Positions 1 through 8,877 of a stretch of 64,000 bases of DNA are shown here, one piece after another. Below the pieces are notes generated by a model. It saw nothing but the letters and a program-made list of their open reading frames with translations. It had not been told where the DNA came from and did no database searches. Position 1 is the first letter of the stretch. Every line of letters begins with the position of its first letter. The DNA lies in assembly GCA_964580055.1 (NCBI GenBank), contig CAZOJI010000009.1, positions 1 through 64,000 of the forward strand, written 5' to 3'. This DNA is from JBDGYW01 sp964580055. Its GTDB lineage: Bacteria > Gemmatimonadota > Gemmatimonadetes > Gemmatimonadales > GWC2-71-9. Made by a program: the position numbers and the translations under genes.

Positions 1-41
1 CGGCGTCGCTGAATCCCGTGGATGCGATTCGTTACGAATGA
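1..41 (+). CDS. LolC/LolE-type lipoprotein-releasing permease, C-terminal end (partial)
   Basis: Only the last 12 codons are present. They read A-S-L-N-P-V-D-A-I-R-Y-E and then TGA. An NPxxAIRYE ending is typical of FtsX-fold ABC permeases such as LolC, LolE and MacB. The stop overlaps the ATG of the following ATPase gene (ATGA), so the two are coupled. With LolD next door this is most likely the inner-membrane subunit that releases lipoproteins to LolA. The identity rests on a short tail plus context. Confidence 0.7.
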   Translation, partial: ASLNPVDAIRYE

Positions 42-739
42 CAGCGATTCTAGAGGCCCGCGGGGTCAGGAAGCACTTCACGAGCGGTGGGGATTCGGTA
101 CTGGAGGTGCTAACTGACGTAAATTTGAAGGTCGGCCCTGGGGAGGTAGTAGCCGTCGTTGGTGCGAGCGGCACCGGTAAGAGTACCCTGCTTCACCTGT
201 TGGGGGCTCTCGATGGTCTTACGGAAGGTGAGATTCTGTTGGAGGGTCGTTCCTATGCGAGCTTGTCGGATGCAGAAAGAGATACGCTTCGAAACGAGAA
301 GATAGGATTTGTGTTTCAGTTTCATCACCTGCTGAGGGAATTTTCGGCGCTCGAGAACGTTATGATGCCTCTTCTGATCGCTGGTTTTCCCGAGGTGCAG
401 GCGCGAACCAAGGCTGAGAAGCTACTATCCGACGTTGGATTGGCAACTCGCAAGACGCATCGACCGGCAAGGCTGTCTGGGGGAGAACAGCAGAGATGCG
501 CGGTGGCGAGAGCGGTGGTCCGCGATCCCAAAGTCGTGCTGGCGGATGAGCCGAGTGGGAACCTGGACAACCAGAGTAGCGAGCGGCTTCACGAACTCCT
601 CTTCGGACTGTCCAGCAAGCTCGAAACGGCGTTGATAGTGGTTACTCACAACAACGCACTGGCGAAACGGTGCGACAGAATTCTGCTCCTCGAGAACGGG
701 CGGCTTCATTCGACCGATCCCGCCGAGATGGTGCCATAA
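38..739 (+). CDS. lolD: LolD-like lipoprotein export ABC transporter ATPase
   Basis: 233 aa, the normal length for LolD/MacB-type ATPases. Walker A GASGTGKST is at residues 42-50, the signature LSGGEQQR at 146-153, and Walker B VVLADEPSGNLD follows from 166. The FQFHHLLREFSALENV stretch is typical of the LolD branch. It powers transfer of outer-membrane lipoproteins from the inner membrane to LolA, together with the LolC/E-type permease whose end lies just upstream (4-base ATGA overlap). Its own stop overlaps the mcsA start (TAATG). MacB-type export is the alternative, but the envelope-assembly context favours Lol. Confidence 0.88.
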   Translation: MTAILEARGVRKHFTSGGDSVLEVLTDVNLKVGPGEVVAVVGASGTGKSTLLHLLGALDGLTEGEILLEGRSYASLSDAERDTLRNEKIGFVFQFHHLLREFSALENVMMPLLIAGFPEVQARTKAEKLLSDVGLATRKTHRPARLSGGEQQRCAVARAVVRDPKVVLADEPSGNLDNQSSERLHELLFGLSSKLETALIVVTHNNALAKRCDRILLLENGRLHSTDPAEMVP

Positions 740-1236
740 TGCTTTGCGACAATTGTAAAGAGCGAGAGGCTGCTATTCATTTGCAGCAAGTTAAGGACAA
801 CAAGGTGACTTCGCTTCATCTCTGCAAGGAATGCGCAGCTGAGAAGGGGATTGAGACGGGCTCAGGTGCGGTGAAGTTTCCACTGTCCGATTTCCTCGCC
901 TCGATGGGTGAGGGCTCTACAGTAGAGGGAGGCACGACAGGTTCTGACGAGAAGTGTAGCTCATGCGGTGCCACGCTCAAGGATTTCCAAGACACTGGCC
1001 GACTGGGGTGTCCACAGTGTTATGAGACTTTCGAGACTCAGCTGCGTGACCTCCTCAGACGGCTGCACGGTTCGAGTCGCCACGTGGGCGAGGTCTACGT
1101 CACTGAGGAATCCGGCGAGGTGGATGAAGAGCAGGGACAGGTTTCCGAGTTGCGCAGCAGGCTGCGGCAGGCGGTGGAGACCGAGAACTTCGAGCTGGCG
1201 GCAGAGTTGAGAGATCGCCTGAGGTCGCTGGAATGA
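739..1236 (+). CDS. mcsA: McsA-like zinc/UVR protein, activator of the McsB arginine kinase
   Basis: 165 aa when started at the ATG that overlaps the lolD stop; an earlier in-frame start would run 69 bases into lolD and has no family support. Four CxxC pairs (residues 3-6, 29-32, 73-76, 91-94) would bind zinc. A C-terminal UVR motif (about 134-165) has the E-F-E-L-A-A-E-L-R-D core. In Firmicutes McsA activates the protein-arginine kinase McsB and links it to ClpC. The next genes here are mcsB and clpC, so the same module is intact. No ctsR repressor gene is seen in the window. Confidence 0.88.
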   Translation: MLCDNCKEREAAIHLQQVKDNKVTSLHLCKECAAEKGIETGSGAVKFPLSDFLASMGEGSTVEGGTTGSDEKCSSCGATLKDFQDTGRLGCPQCYETFETQLRDLLRRLHGSSRHVGEVYVTEESGEVDEEQGQVSELRSRLRQAVETENFELAAELRDRLRSLE

Positions 1237-2318
1237 CTTTTGATCTTTCATTGCTAGGCGACGGCGGGATTTCCTGGCTCGATGCTAGTGGACCGGAAAG
1301 TGCGGTCGTACTGTCGACGCGGGTGCGACTCGCCCGTAACCTGGCTGGCTACCCGTTTACCATCCGCACGAGTCAAGAGGATCGCGAAGCGATCTTGGAA
1401 CAAGTCCTTGCAGCCGGGCGGCAGTCAGCCCAGATCAAGGACGCTACGGCCTTTCGCCTGAACGAGTTGGAGCAAGTCGACAGGCAGTTGATGCACGAAC
1501 GCCATCTCATCTCCAAGGAGCTCGCCGGGTTCGAAGGAGGGAAATCGCCCCGTTCGAGTGCGGCGCTGGTGACGGACGGCCACTTGGGAGTGATGATCAA
1601 CGAGGAAGATCACATCAGACTTCAGGTGTTGCGATCTGGATTTTCGCTCTCGGATGCCTATTCGGAACTCGAGAGATTGGATGCAGAACTCGGCACGCAC
1701 CTGGCGTTTGCGTTTCACTCCGAGTTCGGTTATCTCACTTCCTGCCCCACCAATGCAGGCACGGGCCTGCGTGCCTCGGTGCTAATTCATTTGCCCGGTC
1801 TGGTGCTGACAAAGGAGATAGCAAAGGTCCTGCAGGGGCTTTCGCAGGTCGGGCTCACGTTTCGAGGCCTCTATGGAGAGGGAAGCGAGGTGGTTGGCAA
1901 CTTCTTCCAGCTGTCGAATCAGACGACGCTGGGAAAGTCCGAAGATGAGCTGCTGGATCACCTTGCGAAAATCGTCCGCCAGGTTGTCACTTACGAGCGT
2001 CAGGCGCGCGAGGTCTTGCAGCGCGATGCGGCGAGCGTGATTGCAGACAAAGTCTGGCGGGCGTATGGGCTGCTGCGGTACGCCCGTAGCCTGTCATTCG
2101 ATGAAACAATGAATTTGTTGAGCGGAGTTCGTCTAGGCGTCGGACTGAACCTGGTCCCGAACTTGAGTGTATACACACTGAACAAACTGCTGATTTTCAC
2201 TCAAGCAGCTCACTTGGCGGAGTCTGAAGGTAGGTCGTTGCCCGAAGGGGATCTTTCGGTCGCCCGGGCATCGTACGTGCGACAGCAGTTGGAGGCCGAC
2301 GAGACCCGTGCGGCATAG
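1233..2318 (+). CDS. mcsB: Protein-arginine kinase McsB
   Basis: 361 aa, matching the family. It belongs to the ATP:guanido phosphotransferases: LSTRVRLARNLAGYPF near residue 29 binds nucleotide phosphates, NEEDHIRLQ follows at about 129, and the CPTNAGTGLR loop near 172 carries the catalytic cysteine. McsB phosphorylates arginines on proteins and marks them for ClpCP. It overlaps mcsA by four bases (ATGA) and is followed 45 bases later by clpC. A phosphagen kinase of animal type is unlikely given the McsA partner and the short N-terminus. Confidence 0.92.
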   Translation: MTFDLSLLGDGGISWLDASGPESAVVLSTRVRLARNLAGYPFTIRTSQEDREAILEQVLAAGRQSAQIKDATAFRLNELEQVDRQLMHERHLISKELAGFEGGKSPRSSAALVTDGHLGVMINEEDHIRLQVLRSGFSLSDAYSELERLDAELGTHLAFAFHSEFGYLTSCPTNAGTGLRASVLIHLPGLVLTKEIAKVLQGLSQVGLTFRGLYGEGSEVVGNFFQLSNQTTLGKSEDELLDHLAKIVRQVVTYERQAREVLQRDAASVIADKVWRAYGLLRYARSLSFDETMNLLSGVRLGVGLNLVPNLSVYTLNKLLIFTQAAHLAESEGRSLPEGDLSVARASYVRQQLEADETRAA

Positions 2319-2363
2319 TGGCACTTACGGTGTTTATTCGTATCTCGAAAGTCGGATGAACTG

Positions 2364-4838
2364 ATGAACGGTTACAACTTTACGGATCGGGTCCGAAAGG
2401 TCCTGCAGATGGCGCGCGAGGAAGCAGCGCGCCTGCACCACGAGTACGTAGGAACCGAGCACATTCTGCTTGGCCTAATTCGTGAGGGCGAGGGAGTCGC
2501 GGCGGCAGTGCTCACGAACCTCAATGTGGACTTGGATGAGATTCAGCAGCGTATAGAGGAAACGGTCAAGAAAGGTAAGTCACCCGCACCAGAAGGGCCC
2601 GATCTCCCTTACACTTCACGTGCCAAGAAAGTCCTCGAGCTGGCGATGAGCGAGGCGCGTGAATTGAATCACTCGTACGTGGGAACCGAGCATTTGCTGC
2701 TTGGCTTGCTGCGTGAGGAGAAGGGAATTGCGGCTCAGGTGCTGACCGATTCCGAAGTGAGTTTGGAGCAAGCACGCGCCGAAACACTACGACTCCTGGG
2801 AAGTGAGATGCCGACGCCTCAGAAGAGCGGGCCAGATCCTTCAGGGTCCGCCAAGTCAGAGAAGAAATCCAAGACTCCTGCCCTCGATCACTTCTGTAGG
2901 GATCTAACCGTATTGGCGGCAGAGGGACAACTCGATCCCACGATCGGGCGCCAGCAGGAGATCGAGCGCGTGATTGAGGTCTTGTCGCGCCGCAAGAAGA
3001 ACAACCCCGTCCTTATCGGTGAGCCAGGGGTAGGAAAGACGGCAATCGTTGAAGGTCTCGCGCAGCTCATAGCATCAGGAAATGCGCCCGAGTCACTGAA
3101 CGGTCACCGAGTTCTGGCGTTGGACATGGCGGCGGTGATCGCGGGCACGAAATACCGCGGGCAGTTTGAGGAACGGCTAAAGGCCGTCATGAACGAAATC
3201 GCCCAAGCTAAGAACGTGGTGCTCTTCATCGATGAGTTGCACACACTCGTGGGCGCCGGTGCCGCCGAAGGTGCCATCGATGCCTCCAACATGCTCAAGC
3301 CGGCGCTGGCGCGCGGGGAATTGCAGTGCGTAGGTGCATCGACGCTCAACGAATACCGCAAGTACATCGAGAAAGACGGGGCACTCGAACGTCGTTTCCA
3401 ATCCGTCGTGGTCGATCCGCCTACTATTGATGAAACGTTCGAGATTCTCAAGGGGTTGCGGCCCAGATACGAAGACCATCACAGGGTCTCGATTCCGGAC
3501 GCGACCCTCGACTCGGCGGGACGGTTGTCCGAGCGCTACATAACGGACCGATTCCTACCAGACAAGGCGATCGATGTGATCGATGAGGCCGCGGCTCGAG
3601 CGCGCCTGGCGGCTCAAGTTCCACCACCCGAGGTTGGCAGTCTCAAGGAAGATCTCGAGAAGATCAGTCAGGAAAAGGAGGAAGCGGTACGGGACCAGAT
3701 GTTCGAGACCGCTGCAGCGCTCCGAGATCAGGAGCGGGAATTACAGGCGGAAATAAGGAAGCGTCAAGAAGACTGGGAGAAAGAGCGGCAGACTCATCGT
3801 CCTACGATTGACGAGGAAGACGTTGCGTTTATCGTGTCTCGCTGGACGGGAATTCCGGTGACGAGGCTCCAGGAGGCTGAAACTCAGCGACTGCTGCGCA
3901 TGGAGGAGGAAGTTCACAAGTACGTCGTTGGCCAAGAACAGGCGATCGAGGCAATTGCGAAAGCGATCCGCCGGTCGCGTGCGGGCCTCAAGGACCCGCA
4001 TCGGCCAATCGGAACCTTCATATTTTCCGGTCCCACGGGAGTGGGAAAAACTGAGTTGGCGCGGGCACTTGCACGATTCCTATTCGCCGACGAGCAGGCT
4101 CTCATTCGGGTGGACATGTCGGAGTACATGGAGAAGTTCAGCGTGAGCCGCTTGATAGGAGCACCGCCGGGCTATGTGGGGTACGATGATTCAGGAGCAC
4201 TCACCAAGGCAGTACGCCGCAAGCCCTACTCCGTAGTTCTCCTTGACGAGATCGAGAAGGCCCACCCGGACGTATTCAACGTCTTGCTCCAGGTGTTGGA
4301 TGAAGGACATCTCACCGACAACTATGGTCGTGTGATCGACTTCAAGAACACGGTCGTGATAATGACTTCAAACGTCGGCGGGCGCGATATCACGAAGGGG
4401 AAGTCCCTCGGATTCGAGCAGCCCGATACTACGGCCAGCTTCGAGAGAATGTCCGAGAAGGTGAAGGACGAGATCAACCGTATTTTCAACCCCGAGTTCC
4501 TGAACAGATTGGACGACGTGATAGTGTTCCACGCACTCTCCCGAGAGCACATAGCGGAGATCGTCGGTATCCTGTTCAGAGAACTGGACGAGCGATTGAC
4601 AGCAGAAGGTATGTCGGTTGTCCGGACGGAAGCGGCGACCGAGTTCCTGGTGGACCATGGTTACGATGAACGTTACGGTGCCAGGCCGCTCAAACGCGCT
4701 ATTCAGCGCTACATCGAGGATCCTCTGTCCGACAAGATCTTGATGGGTGAGTTCTCCTCCGGAAATGAGATCGAGATCGACGTTGATCCCGATGGCGAGG
4801 AGCTCAGCTTCAGAGTGGCGGCGCCGAGTGAGGCTTGA
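2364..4838 (+). CDS. clpC: ATP-dependent Clp protease unfoldase ClpC
   Basis: 824 aa, the usual ClpC size. Two N-terminal Clp-N repeats (about 1-145) each carry a YVGTEHxLLGL motif. AAA module 1 has Walker A GEPGVGKTA near 220. A coiled middle region with a UVR-like motif lies at about 424-460. AAA module 2 has GPTGVGKTE near 557 and ends in a ClpB-D2-type domain (GYDERYGARPLKRAIQR). ClpC unfolds substrates, including phospho-arginine-tagged proteins, for ClpP. McsA and McsB lie directly upstream. The UVR-containing linker separates ClpC from ClpA and ClpB. Confidence 0.94.
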   Translation: MNGYNFTDRVRKVLQMAREEAARLHHEYVGTEHILLGLIREGEGVAAAVLTNLNVDLDEIQQRIEETVKKGKSPAPEGPDLPYTSRAKKVLELAMSEARELNHSYVGTEHLLLGLLREEKGIAAQVLTDSEVSLEQARAETLRLLGSEMPTPQKSGPDPSGSAKSEKKSKTPALDHFCRDLTVLAAEGQLDPTIGRQQEIERVIEVLSRRKKNNPVLIGEPGVGKTAIVEGLAQLIASGNAPESLNGHRVLALDMAAVIAGTKYRGQFEERLKAVMNEIAQAKNVVLFIDELHTLVGAGAAEGAIDASNMLKPALARGELQCVGASTLNEYRKYIEKDGALERRFQSVVVDPPTIDETFEILKGLRPRYEDHHRVSIPDATLDSAGRLSERYITDRFLPDKAIDVIDEAAARARLAAQVPPPEVGSLKEDLEKISQEKEEAVRDQMFETAAALRDQERELQAEIRKRQEDWEKERQTHRPTIDEEDVAFIVSRWTGIPVTRLQEAETQRLLRMEEEVHKYVVGQEQAIEAIAKAIRRSRAGLKDPHRPIGTFIFSGPTGVGKTELARALARFLFADEQALIRVDMSEYMEKFSVSRLIGAPPGYVGYDDSGALTKAVRRKPYSVVLLDEIEKAHPDVFNVLLQVLDEGHLTDNYGRVIDFKNTVVIMTSNVGGRDITKGKSLGFEQPDTTASFERMSEKVKDEINRIFNPEFLNRLDDVIVFHALSREHIAEIVGILFRELDERLTAEGMSVVRTEAATEFLVDHGYDERYGARPLKRAIQRYIEDPLSDKILMGEFSSGNEIEIDVDPDGEELSFRVAAPSEA

Positions 4839-4839
4839 A

Positions 4840-7224
4840 GTGAAAACAGCAGGTGTATTTGTCGCCCTCGTATTGGGGGGCATCACAGCGGCTACAGGGC
4901 AGGCGGGCGAATGCCGCGTCATCGACAGCGTAGCAGTACAGGGAACGCGGCGTCTCGATGAGGGAGATGTGCGTGCGCGGGTTGGTGTCGCGCCGGGAAT
5001 GCAGACGTGTCGAACCGACATCCAGCGGGCCATCGAGCGTATCTACGGTACCGGGCAGGTTTCGGACATCAGAGTCTATCAATCGCGTGCCGAGGGGCGC
5101 CAGATTTTGATCTTCGAAGTTGACGAACGGCCCATGCTCGCGAGGTGGGAGGTGACAGGTCCCGAAAAGATCAGCGAACGGTCGGTACGGGGCAGAGTGC
5201 GCCTTCTCGAGGGAAGGCCCTATGATCCCGCCTCGGCGGCAAGGTCTCGAGCCGCAATAGACTCATTGTACAAAGAAGAGGGTTACTACTTCTCGGATAT
5301 CGACGTGCGCGTCGAGCCCAGGGAAGGCGGCTCCGTGGTGGCAGTCTTTGACATCACGGAAGGTGGACGTATAGCACTGAGCCAGGTGATTGTTGAAGGT
5401 AACGAGCAATTCGAGGACGGCGCGATTGTTGGAGCCATGGATACGGGTCCAGAGGGATTCTGGTGGTGGAAGTCGGGTGATTACAGCGATGACAGGCTGG
5501 ACCGCGATCTGAGAGAGCGGGTGCCACAGTATTATGGCTCGCGAGGGTACGTCGACTTCAGGGTACTCAGAGACACACTTGTGGTAAATGAGGAAACCGG
5601 AAAGGGAACTCTGCTCCTGAATGTCGACGAAGGCCAGGAGTACACTGTCGGTACCTTCGACATAATAGGCAATCGGCATTTCTCCACTGAGCAGCTGCAG
5701 ACGTTGTATCCCTTTGGACGTCGGCAGTCGGGATTTCTCGGTTTGGGTGGCGTACGCAGGGGGCAGGCCACGTTTGACCAGGGAGCCTGGAGGGATGCGA
5801 CCGACCAGCTCAATCAGCTTTATGCAAACAATGGCTACATCTACGCGCGTGTCACACCGCAGGTGATGCGTCGAGTCGATGCGGACTCGACTAATACGGT
5901 GGACCTCCAATGGGAAATAGCGGAGGGAGCACCTGCGATCGTCAACAAAGTGATAATCAGCGGTAACACGGTAACTCACGAAAATGTGATCCGCCGGGTG
6001 ATATCGGTTGTGCCTGGTGACGTGTTCCGACAGGACGCGTTGATCCAATCGTATCAACGCATATCGAATCTCGGGTTCTTCGAGCAGCCGCTGCCTGTGC
6101 CGACGACCCAGCAGGCCAACGATCAGGGTGACATCGATATCGTATTCAACATCAAGGAGAGGCACACCGGCAGCGTGCAGTTTGGTGCTTCAGTAGGTCA
6201 GGGTGTGGGAGTCGGCGGTTTCATCGGGTTCGAGGACCCGAACATGTTCGGGCGTGGCAAACAGGTGAACCTCAATTGGCAGTTTGGTCGCAGGATCAAT
6301 GACCTCAGGCTCTCTTACACCGATCCGGCTCTCCGCGGGAGCATGATTTCCGGCACAGTATCACTGCACAACTCCAGGCTGCGGTATACCGTAGCGGATC
6401 TCGGCCGCATCAACACGCGAGGAGGCTCGCTTCAGTTCGGTTTCCCGTTCCGGGGTTCTCGATACACGCGTATAATGACCACCTATTCCTTGGAACAAAG
6501 CCAGTACGACGCGCCAAGCCTCTCGAGTCGCTTCCTTGGTAGAAACGGCATTCTGTCCAGCCTAGGCCTGTCGCTCGTCAGAGACACCAGGATCGGCCTT
6601 CCATTCGCTACGGCCGGCACGCTTCACCGCTTGTCCCTGGCACAGAACGGCGGAATCATCGGGGGCACAGGCAACTTCAGGCGAGCCACGTTCGAGGGCA
6701 GGTGGTACGCCCCTTTGGGGCAGATTGGAGGCAGTTCGGAATTGGGCTCCCAGGGAGTTCAGCTGGTTCTCGGCCTGACCTCGAAGAGCGGATTCGTTTG
6801 GGGTGACGTAGGACCGCACTTTCGACAGTTATTCTCAATGGGCGGCACCCAGTTCGGCATTCCGTTGCGAGGTTACGACGAATTCTCAGTGACTCCTCTC
6901 GGGTTCGACCCTAGAGCGAGTGGCTACTTCGCGAACACAGTGAATGCTTTCGGCGGAGCGTATCAAGCATTTACGGGAGAGATCGGTGCTCGCATTTCCC
7001 AAGCGCTCTACTTCAGCACGTTCGCGGATGCCGGTAACGTCTGGCGGTCACCGGCTGAATTCAATCCTACTCGGCTGTTCAGGGGCGTGGGGGTGGGTGT
7101 GAACCTGCTTTCGCCACTCGGCCCGATTGGAATCGACTATGCCTACGGGTTCGACCGCCGCGACCTTGCAGGCAATCGTGACCCGGGCTGGAAGCTACAC
7201 TTCAAGCTGGGGATGATGCAGTAG
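4840..7224 (+). CDS. bamA: Outer-membrane protein assembly factor BamA
   Basis: 794 aa from the GTG one base after the clpC stop. A GAGG-like ribosome site ends 6-7 bases before it, and the product then begins with a signal peptide (KTAGVFVALVLGG, cleavage near TGQA). An ATG at 4747 would add 31 residues that belong to clpC in another frame. About five POTRA repeats occupy residues 25-420, followed by a 16-strand-type barrel with the lid motif typical of Omp85. BamA inserts beta-barrel proteins into the outer membrane. The chaperone gene skp and the lipid A genes follow. Confidence 0.92.
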   Translation: MKTAGVFVALVLGGITAATGQAGECRVIDSVAVQGTRRLDEGDVRARVGVAPGMQTCRTDIQRAIERIYGTGQVSDIRVYQSRAEGRQILIFEVDERPMLARWEVTGPEKISERSVRGRVRLLEGRPYDPASAARSRAAIDSLYKEEGYYFSDIDVRVEPREGGSVVAVFDITEGGRIALSQVIVEGNEQFEDGAIVGAMDTGPEGFWWWKSGDYSDDRLDRDLRERVPQYYGSRGYVDFRVLRDTLVVNEETGKGTLLLNVDEGQEYTVGTFDIIGNRHFSTEQLQTLYPFGRRQSGFLGLGGVRRGQATFDQGAWRDATDQLNQLYANNGYIYARVTPQVMRRVDADSTNTVDLQWEIAEGAPAIVNKVIISGNTVTHENVIRRVISVVPGDVFRQDALIQSYQRISNLGFFEQPLPVPTTQQANDQGDIDIVFNIKERHTGSVQFGASVGQGVGVGGFIGFEDPNMFGRGKQVNLNWQFGRRINDLRLSYTDPALRGSMISGTVSLHNSRLRYTVADLGRINTRGGSLQFGFPFRGSRYTRIMTTYSLEQSQYDAPSLSSRFLGRNGILSSLGLSLVRDTRIGLPFATAGTLHRLSLAQNGGIIGGTGNFRRATFEGRWYAPLGQIGGSSELGSQGVQLVLGLTSKSGFVWGDVGPHFRQLFSMGGTQFGIPLRGYDEFSVTPLGFDPRASGYFANTVNAFGGAYQAFTGEIGARISQALYFSTFADAGNVWRSPAEFNPTRLFRGVGVGVNLLSPLGPIGIDYAYGFDRRDLAGNRDPGWKLHFKLGMMQ

Positions 7225-7273
7225 GATGCCCGCTAGCAATACTAAACGCTGTTCAACTCACACAGGAAACCAC

Positions 7274-7834
7274 ATGTACTTGGAGCGAAAAATGGCTCGT
7301 TGGGGATTCGTAATCACTCTGACCCTGGTTTTTGCCGCTATCGTTGGATTGCCAGCGGCGGCCGGCGGGCAGACGGCTCCGCAGATAGGCTATGTGAACA
7401 CGGAGCTGATTCTGCGGGAGACTCCCGGATACGATGCTGCGGATTCCACGCTTGCAGCGGAGCGGGCAGCGTACCAACAGGAGGCGAACGCCCTCCAAGC
7501 GCAACTCGATTCCGCAATGGCAGCCTTTGATCAACAACAGCTGGTTCTCAGTCCGCAGGCCCGCGAGGAGAAAGTAGCTGAACTTCGAGCGCTAAACGAT
7601 CGGGTACAAACGAGGCTGCAGGAACTTCAAGATCAAGATATGGAACGGCAGCGGGAGCTGGTCGCGCCGTTGGAGGCGCGAATCCAGTCTGTGATCGACG
7701 GGCTTCGTGCAGAGCGAAACTTGTCAATCATCTTGGACGTTGCGAACCCGAACTCGGCGATAATATCGGCCGATCCGGCCCTGGATCTCACGTCGTTGGT
7801 GATCAACCGACTTCAGGCCGGCGAGTCGCCGTAG
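7274..7834 (+). CDS. skp: Periplasmic chaperone Skp/OmpH family
   Basis: 186 aa from the ATG at 7274, chosen because AGGAAA lies 4-6 bases upstream; ATG 7292 is an alternative. Residues 1-33 form a signal peptide ending near AAAGGQ. The mature protein opens with IGYVNTELILRETPGY, the usual OmpH/Skp entry strand, and continues as a long coiled coil rich in Q, A, E and L. The family escorts unfolded outer-membrane proteins through the periplasm to BamA, encoded immediately upstream, and the gene commonly sits between bamA and lpxD as here. Confidence 0.87.
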   Translation: MYLERKMARWGFVITLTLVFAAIVGLPAAAGGQTAPQIGYVNTELILRETPGYDAADSTLAAERAAYQQEANALQAQLDSAMAAFDQQQLVLSPQAREEKVAELRALNDRVQTRLQELQDQDMERQRELVAPLEARIQSVIDGLRAERNLSIILDVANPNSAIISADPALDLTSLVINRLQAGESP

Positions 7835-7845
7835 GTCAGGCGGCG

Positions 7846-8877
7846 GTGGCGGCGCAAGGTCTCACATCCGGCCGCATCGCCGACCTAGTCAACGGTCGAC
7901 TTGTCGGTCGGAGCGACATCAACATCGCCGGGGTAGCACCTCTCGATCGCGCTGGCCCCGGCGATCTGTCTTTTCTAGCATCGCGCAGCTACCTCGAGCA
8001 ATACCGCCGAACCAAGGCGGGCGCGGTACTGGTAGCGAAGAGGTTCGAAGATGCTGATTGCGCAGTAGCTTCCCGCATAATGGTGTCCGACGTTAGACTT
8101 GCTCTGGCTCGTATCCTGCCGTCTTTCACCAACGAAGCAGCCGTGAAGTGGGGTGTAGCATCGAACGCTAGGATCGGCCGTGGGACGCGCTGGTCCGGCA
8201 GGATTCTGCTCGAAAGCGGGGCGGTTTTGGGCCAGAATGTCTTGTTGGGGCCGGATTGTACCGTGGAGCGCCACGCCGTAGTGGAGGACGAATCTAGAAT
8301 CGGCAAGGGGTGTAGGATCGGTGCACACGCCGTTGTCTTCAGAGGGACAGTGTTGGGAGACAGGGTTCATGTGAAGTCAGGTGCGAGAATTGGTGGCAGC
8401 GGGTTCGCTTATGCGGAATCGGATGCTGGCCACGCTCCACTGTCTCACGTTGGCGGGTGCTGGCTCGAGGACGATGTGGAGGTCGGAGCAAACACGACCA
8501 TCGACCGCGGCAGCGTTGGCGATACTGTGGTTGGGGCTGGCACGAAGATCGATAATCTGGTTCAGGTGGGGCACAATGTGCGCATTGGAAAGCGTTGTCT
8601 GATAATGGCGCAGGCTGGGCTTGCGGGCAGCACCGTACTCGAGGACGAAGTGCTCCTCGCGGGACAGGCCGGTCTGGCCGGGCACCTCACGGTTGGACGA
8701 GGCGCACGGGTAGCGGCTCAGGCTGGTGTGATTGGAGACATCGCGGCCGGTACTACAGTATCAGGATATCCCGCGCGGCCTCATCGAGAGGTGCTTCGTC
8801 AAGCTGCCGCGCTGCAAAAACTCGCACCGCTTTCGAAGTCGTTGCAGCGGCTCTTGGAGTCTGATGGCACGGAATAG
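7846..8877 (+). CDS. lpxD: UDP-3-O-acylglucosamine N-acyltransferase LpxD
   Basis: 343 aa from a GTG start. An N-terminal LpxD domain (GVAPLDRAGPGDLSFLAS, about residues 26-43) precedes a left-handed beta-helix of hexapeptide repeats (about 100-310). The motif VQVGHNVRIG near 240 carries the catalytic histidine. It performs the third committed step of lipid A synthesis, adding the N-linked hydroxyacyl chain from acyl-ACP. It lies between skp and lpxC-fabZ and overlaps the latter by 14 bases. Confidence 0.92.
   Translation: MAAQGLTSGRIADLVNGRLVGRSDINIAGVAPLDRAGPGDLSFLASRSYLEQYRRTKAGAVLVAKRFEDADCAVASRIMVSDVRLALARILPSFTNEAAVKWGVASNARIGRGTRWSGRILLESGAVLGQNVLLGPDCTVERHAVVEDESRIGKGCRIGAHAVVFRGTVLGDRVHVKSGARIGGSGFAYAESDAGHAPLSHVGGCWLEDDVEVGANTTIDRGSVGDTVVGAGTKIDNLVQVGHNVRIGKRCLIMAQAGLAGSTVLEDEVLLAGQAGLAGHLTVGRGARVAAQAGVIGDIAAGTTVSGYPARPHREVLRQAAALQKLAPLSKSLQRLLESDGTE

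Noticed and set aside
4747..4839. Longer BamA start at 4747
   Set aside because: The extra 31 residues lie inside clpC and would bury the signal peptide.
5263..6165. 300-codon open frame opposite bamA
   Set aside because: Antisense shadow without motifs; bamA is unambiguous.
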